This document shows positions 1 to 6,504 of a DNA stretch of 11,873 nucleotides, in pieces. The position numbers and the translations under genes were made by a program. Origin of the DNA: Phoronis pallida (lineage: Eukaryota; Phoronida; Phoronidae); the NCBI GenBank assembly GCA_028565715.1, contig JAOXYC010196465.1, forward strand, positions 1-11,873, in the 5' to 3' direction. A model generated the notes under the pieces. That model saw only the letters and a program-made list of their open reading frames with translations, made no database searches and had not been told where the DNA came from. The first letter of the stretch is position 1; the number at the start of each line of letters is the position of its first letter.

Positions 1-514
1 TGGTTTGCGTGAAAAATCTGTGCTCAGCGGTTTGCAGTTTAACATTGAAAAACACTGTGAATCATGCAGTAAAAAATGATCTCATGTTACCGCCAAGGTA
101 GAAGCCTATATTCTCTTTGGGATATATACTAAATATGTTTTTTAGTTCTGATCATCAATGGATTCTGGGCCGTTATCGTGAACACAACTTCACAAGTTCA
201 CATTTCCACATTTATGATTTATGCAAACACTTTTTAAGAGACTTAAATTAAGATAGTTTTCTTAGTTAACGCATTTTGATTGAGCCCAGCAACTAGCGCC
301 ATCTATTCTATGACGCCCTTTTGTTTTTCCGGTTAGAAAAATAGTTTACTTCGTTGTCGTCTGACTTTTTATCGTGTTGAACTTTCCGTTAAAAAAAGAA
401 CATTTCTCGAATATTCTGGTTCATTCTTCAGACCAATCACCGCGGTCGTTTTTAAATCAGCGCGGTTAACATTTAATTTTGTTAATCACTGCGATGATTA
501 TACCCTATGCCATT
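1..514. other. Upstream flank of MRPL3
   Basis: No exon can be defended here on either strand. The stretch around 290-530 is somewhat richer in CG dinucleotides than the introns (GCGCC, GACGCC, CCGCGG, GCGCGG), as expected near a housekeeping promoter. No TATA box is in a convincing position. A minor alternative first exon (ATG at 84, five codons, donor AAG|GTAGAA after 97) would match the phase of the 977 acceptor, but it is too short to support. Confidence 0.4.
294..304 (-). promoter_or_regulatory. CTCF-core-like / YY1-like motif upstream of MRPL3
   Basis: On the minus strand the bases read AGATGGCGCTA. The first ten fit the core of the animal CTCF consensus (AGRKGGCRSY). The flanking CCASY part of that consensus is absent. 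The same bases contain the YY1-type ATGGC core, common near the start sites of ribosomal and mitochondrial housekeeping genes. The site lies about 220 bases before the proposed MRPL3 ATG. A chance match cannot be excluded. Confidence 0.3.
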
Positions 515-553
515 ATGGAAACACTGTGGCGCGCTAATCTTTTAACGGCAACA
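515..553 (+). CDS. MRPL3: MRPL3 exon 1 (proposed start)
   Basis: The ATG opens [13 protein letters not shown] and then meets the donor ACA|GTGAGA. The exon ends in phase 0, so it joins in frame only to the acceptor after base 998. The result is a basic presequence with almost no acidic residues before the conserved WW pair. An in-frame ATG at 494 would add seven residues. No alternative first exon combines an equally good donor with a presequence-like product. Confidence 0.5.
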
Positions 554-3500
554 GTGAGATCTTCTAATTATGAAGGGAATCGCCTTTGATTGATGCACAT
601 TGACCATAGTGACATCACTACATTTTTTGCTGCCAGATTACACCATCCCACGTTAAAATGTGTCAAATTGCCATTCATTTAGACTTTTTTGTTGGCCCTC
701 AACAGTGGCCTTTGCTGCCGGCTTGGTATGAATTCAACCCGTGGAAATTAAGTGGCTTTATTTATGTAAGTTTTAAAATCATAAAAATGTACAATTTTCA
801 ATGAAACATCAGGGAAGAGATTTTGAGTGAAATATATGCTAAGTATGTCAATTGCTGGTTCACCAATTAATACAGATTCAGTAGTCCTGTTACTGGCTAG
901 TGTCTGCTTAGTACGCGCTCACATGTCTTTAAAAAATCTTTAATTATTCATGCTCTTCTTGCCATTTATGTTTCAGAACACTCATCAACTACCAACAGAC
1001 TCGAGGGACACGCAGGCGGTCAACGTTTCACTACACAATATGGAAACCCTGGTGGAAGAAACGAAAACTCACACATGACCCATTCACAGATATCAGTCAT
1101 GAAAACAAAGAGTTTCTGCAAGAAGTTGTAGCTGATAAATATTCACACATCAAAGATAGTCCTCTGAAAGATGCTCCCTGGGAAAGGGGCCAATGGACTT
1201 TCAGACCACAGTGTGTATCATAATCATTTTAATATTAAAACAGGAGCCCACGCTTTTATTCTATCTAGCTCAAGTCCTGATTTTTTGGAAGGTTAACATA
1301 GTTTTGAAAAAATGTCAACCCATCAGTAGTTTAATGCAAGGCATAATGCAAGATCCATCACACTTTTGTTTTTGAATGAAATCCTCTTTCATTGTCAATT
1401 CACAAATTGTTTCACAACTTGAAAGTGTTTCAAATTTTCCTTCAATCTTTAAACGAATGAACTGTGTCAAAATGTTTAAAACTGTTTTATTCTTCCCAAC
1501 ATTTACCTTAGCAATAATAAAATAAGTGATTAGTTTCATTTGTTCACATAGTTTTTTTGCAATAATGTACTCTTTTTTTGCAGGACATTCAGGACAGGAG
1601 TCCTAGCATTGAAGATTGGAGTGGTACCACAATGGACAAAAGAAGGCAAAAAGTTCTACACTACAATGCTACAGGTCAGGGCTATTGTCAAAGAAAATAT
1701 AGGATGATATATCAATCACACATATACCAGACATTTGGTAAAGGTCAAAAACCATATTCTAACCTGTCACCGATTTGAATTCAATATTTTTTGTTTCATT
1801 TCAGTACCAGAAAATGCTGTTGGGATATTTTGTACAGAAATATGGGGTACACATTTAATGCAATTAGTTTAAAAAAAATATTTGTTCGTTTGTTTATTTA
1901 TTGCCTAAATGGAATTGTTTAAAATCACATGTTTCTTTTCTTGTTTTCAGATACTAGATAACCATGTTGTTGACTATATGCCACCTGAGGAGTTTGCCAA
2001 ATCAGAGAGTTGTAAGGATGAATGGAAAGGTCGTGATAATAAGGGGAAATATGGGCTAGTTATTGTCGGTGCTCTAAGCAGTGATCCTCACATGGTATGC
2101 TTCATAATCAGCTAACGTTTTGAATGTTATTATTATCAAGTTGATTTTGAGACAATGTGTATTTTAATACGTTTAAAAACGAATCTGCCTCACCACACTG
2201 TGTGTATCTTCTTTGGCAAAACAAGAGTCAAATAGAGAATATTTAATTAGAATTTATTCTAAGTGATGTGTAGTCAAAGGTTAACATGACTAGATAGCAA
2301 TGGATTGAATGTGGATTTTCTCATAAATGCCCTAGCCTTGTTTGATTTTTCAACTTAAAGATAGGCTTAATAAACCCTATTTGAATCGGTGATCCCCAGG
2401 CCGCAGAAATGTTACCTCTGCCTTTATTTGGCCCATACTTGTAAAGACATCAAATAACCTTTTTCAGTCCATTTTGTCTTCGCCGCTCATCAAGTTGTGT
2501 CTGAACCGTGGACAACATTAACAAAGAAGATGAAACAAAATTAATATGTGAAATTGGTTTTGTACTTAATATTATTTTGTCTTTTTCCAGTTCAACCCCA
2601 CCTACAATTCTCTATTCAAGAAAGCTGGAGTTCCTCCAAAAAGAAAGCTAGCAAAGTTCTTAGTCACACCAAATGCAAAAATTGAACCAGGTTAGAATTA
2701 ACCAGGAGGTTGTATTGAGATCTTATTTCATAGTTGATGCATGTATTTGTTCTTCTGTTTTATTAACTGTATTGTAATCCAAATTTTAAAAGATGGAAGA
2801 CCACTGATAAAGAATTCCATAATCACGACCACTGAAAATTGAGTTTAAGTAAATTTTTTGGTGTCTTTTATCATCGAATATAAAATGCAACTGGATATTA
2901 TATTAACGTTTGTATGGATTTTAGCAGTTGTTTTACTTTTGTTTTATATAATCAGTTAGCATCTCAGATTTTAATTCAAGCAATTGTTTATTTAGGTACA
3001 CCACTAAATGTCACACATTACAGAGTCGGTGATTACATTGATGTGTATGGGAAAACGTAAGTACAACCTTCAATAAGACATTATTGCCAGAACTGACATA
3101 TTTTTCAGTTTAAGTGATTATTATTTTTTTAATATCCAGAACTGGCAAACATAATGATTATGAGGCAAGACTTTGAACAAATTATCTTTTTTGAAATGTG
3201 AATATTTTCTTACGCGTGCTCAATTGTGAGTCTCTAAATTCGTTACGTGGAACAGAACATAACTTTCACAGGATTTTTGGGTTCTTTTGACTTCATTCGA
3301 ACCCTATTGATTTCATTAAATTTTAATTTCCAACTTCAATGCTGAACTTTTAAAGATAGAATGAGGTAAGTACATTACATAACAAAATACATTTTATGTT
3401 TGCAGGATAAGTCATGGGTTTCAGGGAGTTGTGAAGCGTTGGGGTATGAAGGGAAATCGTGCGTCACATGGTACTACAAAGAGTCACAGGCGACCTGGGT

Positions 3501-4955
3501 CCCTTTCAGGAGGGGTAAGACAAAGTCACATACTGGATTGAAATTGAACAGTTTTATGAATCAAAAGCTACCATGCAAATTGAAATGGCCACCTCATTAT
3601 ATTAGTACAAAAAATCACATAACATTCCATATTTCATGCCTCATTATTATTTGATACTATGCAAGTCTTAGTGTTGCATATTTGATGCAATAAAGCTAAC
3701 TAAATACCTTTTGTAATAAAGCTGTGAAGATTGAGGTAAATCGTGTACACTTTTGCGCTATATCACGCGTCTGGGGTTCACTTCTTCATGTAAGTTCTGA
3801 TAAGCCCTCAATTAAAGCACTTTCTTGAATGTGACAATTTATGGGAAGTAACTAGTATTTGTATTGATTTGTTCACAGAAAGATGGAAATATCTGGAAGG
3901 GTAAGAAGATGCCTGGTAGAATGGGAGGTGACATGAGTCGACTGAGGGGTTTACGGGTATGACTAGGTTTTGTTACTTTACTTATAGTTACTATCTCTGG
4001 GTTTTAAACCTTCAAACATTTGTTGTAAAAAGTGTACAAATCTAGGGTTTAAATAGATCAACAAAAGTTCTGAACTTTGAAAGCATAAACAATTTGTTAA
4101 GTTTTTTTGAGAAAACTAAATTATGAAAAAGAGAGTTTTTTAAAAAAACGCTCTTGCACATCACAGTATTTGAATCTTATTTTCTCAAAAACTGCATTCT
4201 GTTGGAAACTTTGCCTTTTAAATCCCAGATTTTAACACTTTTCATAATGAATGGATTAGCTCAGTTGTTGGTGCAGATTGAAGTCTGTTCTGGGCCATCC
4301 TTTGTGCCTTTAAGCAAGAAACTATACTCTGACATGGCTCCAGTCAATACTGCTAGGAATGACCACTTGCTCCCTTGAGAAGTAACTATCTTCCTTTCCA
4401 GGGGGAGTTACCTAACTGTCATCTCCTCACGCCATAGAACCTAATGAGAATGTGCATTACTTTGAATTTTTAAAAAAGGGTTTTAATTAAAATTCATTAA
4501 GTATTTGATTTTCAATTCAGGCCACCAAGCAAAACTCGTCAACGCATAAGCCAACTTTGCATTGGTCACTTTTGTGCGTGCCAAGCCTTGCATAACGCTT
4601 GTCATTTGTAAAAGTCACCATTCGCTGTCTGTTGGTTTGATTTTCACACTTAACTCTTTTTGCTATCTCCGAAACTCAATATTTCATTGATTTGTTATTT
4701 CAGATATGGAGAGTCAACACCCAACATAATATCCTGTACGTCCATGGACCAAATATCCCTGGCCCATGTCATTCTTATCTCAAAGTAGTGGACAGTGTTC
4801 TCTTCAACCGACGAAAACGGCTTCAAGAAAATCCCCTACCTTGTCCGACGGCATACCCAGAGGATTTTGATGGACCACTGCCTGAAGAAATCTTTCACGA
4901 AGATCTTTTCCAGTTTTCATCAGAAAGTATTACATATGCGGATACAGCTAAGTAA
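515..4955 (+). CDS. MRPL3: Mitochondrial ribosomal protein L3 (uL3m), nine-exon gene
   Basis: This is a structural protein of the mitochondrial large ribosomal subunit. Proteins of this family bind 23S-like rRNA, and their long loop reaches toward the peptidyl transferase centre. The best joined model is 515-553, 999-1210, 1584-1674, 1951-2094, 2591-2690, 2996-3056, 3406-3514, 3879-3956 and 4704-4955: 1086 bases, 361 residues, with all phases agreeing and no internal stop. The human protein has 348 residues. Residues 1 to about 35 are basic and fit a mitochondrial presequence. The L3 barrel begins near residue 86. The L3 signature lies at about residues 210-232 ([22 protein letters not shown]), followed by [11 protein letters not shown], the loop motif KKMPGRMGG and the C-terminal strand [15 protein letters not shown], as in animal MRPL3. 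Identity is certain. Only the first exon and the exon 2 acceptor are open. No other gene overlaps it. Confidence 0.93.
554..998 (+). other. MRPL3 intron 1 (under the proposed model)
   Basis: It contains an unused-looking strong donor (TTTAT|GTAAGT at 766) behind a 36-codon open stretch starting at 658. Neither joins in phase to exon 2. It might be a 5' UTR exon of another transcript form. Nothing else is recognisable. Confidence 0.4.
999..1210 (+). CDS. MRPL3: MRPL3 exon 2
   Basis: It encodes the basic stretch [20 protein letters not shown], then [20 protein letters not shown] and [11 protein letters not shown], matching the N-terminal extension of animal MRPL3 (human has a WW pair and a PWEPG element here). 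The acceptor used here is CCAACAG after 998. A stronger pyrimidine-rich acceptor (TTTCAG) lies 22 bases upstream, giving a start at 977. The donor is CA|GTGTGT in phase 2; shifting it by two bases would create a stop. Confidence 0.8.
1211..1583 (+). other. MRPL3 intron 2
   Basis: AT-rich intron with a T-rich 3' end before GCAG. Short open frames on both strands (1193-1375 +, 1315-1539 -) show no domain features and are chance. Confidence 0.85.
1584..1674 (+). CDS. MRPL3: MRPL3 exon 3
   Basis: It encodes [20 protein letters not shown] followed by [10 protein letters not shown], the first strands of the L3 beta barrel (human: [20 protein letters not shown]). The acceptor is TTTTTTTGCAG and the donor CAG|GTCAGG; it enters in phase 2 and leaves in phase 0. 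Confidence 0.95.
1951..2094 (+). CDS. MRPL3: MRPL3 exon 4
   Basis: The 48 codons include [14 protein letters not shown] (human aligned part: VQDCHVLKYTSKE), then a charged linker and [11 protein letters not shown]. The acceptor is TTGTTTTCAG and the donor ATG|GTATGC, phase 0 on both sides. Confidence 0.93.
2095..2590 (+). other. MRPL3 intron 4
   Basis: Mostly AT-rich. A patch at about 2385-2520 is richer in GC and unlike its surroundings (CCCCAGGCCGCAG, TTCGCCGCTCATC). It may be an old repeat fragment, but I recognise no family and no coding frame. Confidence 0.8.
2591..2690 (+). CDS. MRPL3: MRPL3 exon 5
   Basis: It encodes [20 protein letters not shown] followed by [14 protein letters not shown], equivalent to the human segment LEFYRELGLPPKQTVKIF. 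The acceptor is CTTTTTCCAG and the donor CCAG|GTTAGA; it ends in phase 1, splitting a glycine codon. Confidence 0.93.
2691..2995 (+). other. MRPL3 intron 5
   Basis: Featureless AT-rich intron between exons 5 and 6. No repeat or exon-like segment is visible. Confidence 0.85.
2996..3056 (+). CDS. MRPL3: MRPL3 exon 6
   Basis: It encodes [19 protein letters not shown], the barrel strand leading into the L3 signature (human: TPLYAAHFRPGQYVDVTAK). The acceptor is TTATTTAG and the donor AAAAC|GTAAGT. The phase 2 end joins the next exon to restore a threonine codon. Confidence 0.94.
3057..3405 (+). other. MRPL3 intron 6
   Basis: Intron between two secure exons, with donor GTAAGT and acceptor TTTGCAG. 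No feature is recognised inside. Confidence 0.85.
3406..3514 (+). CDS. MRPL3: MRPL3 exon 7, L3 signature
   Basis: It encodes [20 protein letters not shown], then [16 protein letters not shown]. This is the rRNA-binding loop of L3 and the most conserved part of the family. The usual GKG before FQGV is SHG here. The acceptor is TTTGCAG and the donor GGG|GTAAGA. Other reading frames over this exon are shadows. Confidence 0.97.
3515..3878 (+). other. MRPL3 intron 7
   Basis: Intron with donor GTAAGA and acceptor TTCACAG. The exon 7 shadow frame runs into it for about 140 bases by chance. No repeat is recognised. Confidence 0.85.
3879..3956 (+). CDS. MRPL3: MRPL3 exon 8
   Basis: It encodes [20 protein letters not shown] and RLRGLR, the KKMxGxMG loop of L3. 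Escherichia coli L3 has a methylated glutamine in this loop (MAGQMG); this protein has Arg there and human MRPL3 has Lys. The acceptor is TTGTTCACAG and the donor CGG|GTATGA, phase 0 on both sides. Confidence 0.95.
4129..4155. repeat. A/T-rich near-palindrome in MRPL3 intron 8
   Basis: AAGAGAG and six T are followed by seven A and CGCTCTT, giving a hairpin of about 13 pairs with one mismatch and almost no loop. It is probably a simple sequence quirk. Confidence 0.6.
4251..4363 (+). repeat. Degraded tRNA-derived SINE remnant
   Basis: Bases 4257-4267 (TAGCTCAGTTG) match the RNA polymerase III A-box consensus, in a setting like a tRNA 5' half (GGATTAGCTCAG). No B box follows at the normal distance, so the rest of the tRNA head is lost or diverged. 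From about 4295 the sequence CCTTTGTGCCTTTAAGCAAG and then ACTATACTCTGACATGGCTC resembles a central motif (CCTTGGGCAAGACACTT type) that I recall from marine-animal SINEs. The family is inference. The 3' boundary and any target duplication are not visible. Confidence 0.5.
4704..4955 (+). CDS. MRPL3: MRPL3 exon 9 and stop
   Basis: It encodes [20 protein letters not shown], matching human VWRINTKHNIIYVNGSVPG, and then a linker and the acidic C-terminal tail of animal MRPL3 ([20 protein letters not shown]) ending in TAA at 4953-4955. The acceptor is TTGTTATTTCAG. An overlapping frame at 4795-5037 has no family similarity and is a shadow. Confidence 0.97.
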   Translation: MWRVNTQHNILYVHGPNIPGPCHSYLKVVDSVLFNRRKRLQENPLPCPTAYPEDFDGPLPEEIFHEDLFQFSSESITYADTAK

Positions 4956-5572
4956 TACAGTGGCCATGATATTTATTATCCCTTTTAAAAAGTCTTGTGT
5001 CTTGGATACCAGGAAAATATCAGAAAATGTCTGCTGAAAAGATGGCTTATTCAGAACACTTTAAAGTGTTTGATTTAAATCAAGGTTACTGATTTAAGTT
5101 GCACCACGAACATTAGACTTGGTTTCATAGATTCTGTCTCAACTTATGGTATTTCTACAATACATTGAGAACCAAATATAAAGTTGGAAACCCTGGTGCA
5201 ATACGGCACAAAACAACGAGTCACAGATATGTTTTACTTTAATTTCTGTTTAAATGTAGCAGTTAAAACTAACCAGATGTCTGGAAATAGTTTGTACTCA
5301 ACAATTGAGGAGCTTTAAGAAAGAAAATGGTGTCAATTCCTTTTCCAAAGTCTCAAGTTGACCATTTTTGATAAACATTTTTTTTCATAAATGCGTGTAA
5401 TATTAATCCAATCAAATAACGTTAAAGGGCTAATCATGTTTAGTTGCAAATTAAATGTGTGATTGGAAAAAACGTAGTTTAAACTGATAATGTTAAAAAA
5501 CTTTGAAGGCTTTTAATTTAGAAATTGACATGGAATATTGTAAATTTAAGGCAACCTGTTATGAATTGTATA

Positions 5573-5578
5573 AATAAA
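5573..5578 (+). terminator. MRPL3: Candidate poly(A) signal for MRPL3
   Basis: AATAAA lies about 620 bases after the MRPL3 stop and is the first canonical signal seen on this strand. A second lies at 5818-5823. In such AT-rich DNA the hexamer alone is weak evidence. Confidence 0.45.
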
Positions 5579-5603
5579 AAAGATGTACGTCAAGTAATTA
5601 TTT

Positions 5604-5609
5604 TTTATT
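5604..5609 (-). terminator. Candidate distal poly(A) signal for the CAP-Gly gene
   Basis: TTTATT on the plus strand reads AATAAA on the minus strand, about 745 bases past the stop of the minus gene. It faces the plus-strand signal 25 bases away. Use of it would make the two 3' ends overlap or abut. Confidence 0.35.
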
Positions 5610-6027
5610 ATATTGCAATTTTTAATTTTCATTTCAACAGTATAATGATAACATAAAATTGAGCAAATCATGAAAGTTAAGCATAAAGTGTTACCACTAT
5701 CCAGAATGACTTTGAGAAAGTGACTAGATCCGTGAACATAATTAAAATACAAATTGTTCACTATTGTATATTCTATTGGATAATCACTTTATAGTTATTT
5801 AAGTTTACATGCATTCAAATAAATATTGACATTGAAGCCACAAACTGAACCAATGTAAGCTAAGTTCTACTGAAAGTCAATGGCAGACTGGTTGATAAAG
5901 AGATTTTGGAATTCACAATCTACAGATATTGAATTTACCTATTTTAAATTGAATTGACTAAAATTTCTACAAATCTTGTCACACATGGCTACAATATAAA
6001 TAAATCAAACATGTCCGGAGAGTGAGG

Positions 6028-6047
6028 ATTTTAGTTTGAACTAAAAT
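6028..6047. repeat. 20-bp palindrome
   Basis: ATTTTAGTT and AACTAAAAT are perfect inverted copies around a two-base spacer (TG). The site lies in the probable 3' UTR of the minus-strand gene. No protein is known to me for it. Confidence 0.6.
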
Positions 6048-6196
6048 GATTCAGTAATTTTAATTCAGTTTCACAATGGAACCTTTGTCATATGTATTTA
6101 AAAACAATGTGAAAAATTCAAATGATGGTAAATAACTATTAATCACGAATGAAGATGATATAAAATCACAAATAAACTGAGATCATGTCATTCACA

Positions 6197-6214
6197 ATAA
6201 TTAGTCCTAATTAT
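6197..6214. repeat. 18-bp palindrome
   Basis: ATAATTAG and CTAATTAT are perfect inverted copies around TC. Each arm contains a TAATT homeodomain-type core, which is also expected by chance in such AT-rich DNA. Confidence 0.55.
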
Positions 6215-6346
6215 CGACATAAAAATAATTACATATCAATTAACTTTAAATAACTATGATTGGTAAAGAAGAATAAATATGATAAATTTAAAGACAGTAA
6301 AATTTGGATTTCAGTTTACTGGGTATAAATATATTAAATCATCATT

Positions 6347-6352
6347 TTTATT
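6347..6352 (-). terminator. AATAAA directly after the CAP-Gly gene stop
   Basis: A minus-strand AATAAA starts two bases past the TAG stop (6355-6357). If used, the 3' UTR would be only about 20-30 bases. It may equally be chance in AT-rich DNA. Confidence 0.3.
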
Positions 6353-6354
6353 TA

Positions 6355-6504
6355 CTATAAATCAAACATATTGGGAGAGCTAAGAGGTGATTGGTCTGTA
6401 CTGATGTCTTGCAACTCGCATTCATTTAGACCCTGGTGTCCTGTGTCTGTGTTCTGTTTCAAATAGTTTTTTAGAAGATGTTCAACATTGTGATATTTGG
6501 AGTC
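6355..6504 (-). CDS. CAP-Gly gene, last exon
   Basis: It encodes DSKYHNVEHLLKNYLKQNTD, then TGHQGLNECELQDISTDQSP and LSSPNMFDL before TAG. HNVEHLLKNYLK may form a short helix after the CAP-Gly domain; the rest is a low-complexity tail. The acceptor is ATTTTTTCCAG, phase 0. Confidence 0.87.
   Translation of the reverse strand, partial: DSKYHNVEHLLKNYLKQNTDTGHQGLNECELQDISTDQSPLSSPNMFDL

Larger units (their letters stand above)
3957..4703 (+). other. MRPL3 intron 8, with repeat remnants
   Basis: The longest secure MRPL3 intron. It carries an A/T hairpin at 4129-4155, a tRNA-SINE remnant at about 4251-4363 and, at 4520-4640, a more GC-rich unexplained stretch with GGTCACTTTT and AAAAGTCACC as near-inverted copies (9 of 10). 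Confidence 0.75.
4956..6354. other. Convergent intergenic region and 3' UTRs
   Basis: This 1.4 kb lies between the two stop codons of genes that point toward each other. It should consist mainly of their 3' UTRs. It is strongly AT-rich and codes for nothing convincing. Poly(A) signals on both strands fall near 5573-5609. Two short palindromes lie in the right part, within what would be the 3' UTR of the minus-strand gene. Confidence 0.75.

Noticed and set aside
1315-1539. 74-codon minus ORF in MRPL3 intron 2
   Set aside because: No similarity, no splice partners and no conserved features; chance frame in an intron.
3400-3654. 84-codon plus-strand ORF over MRPL3 exon 7
   Set aside because: It is a shifted frame of the L3 signature exon; the correct frame encodes the conserved [11 protein letters not shown].
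5546-5761. 71-codon minus ORF in the intergenic region
   Set aside because: Composition is that of AT-rich non-coding DNA (Asn, Ile, Tyr, Phe) and it lies in the expected overlap of two 3' UTRs.
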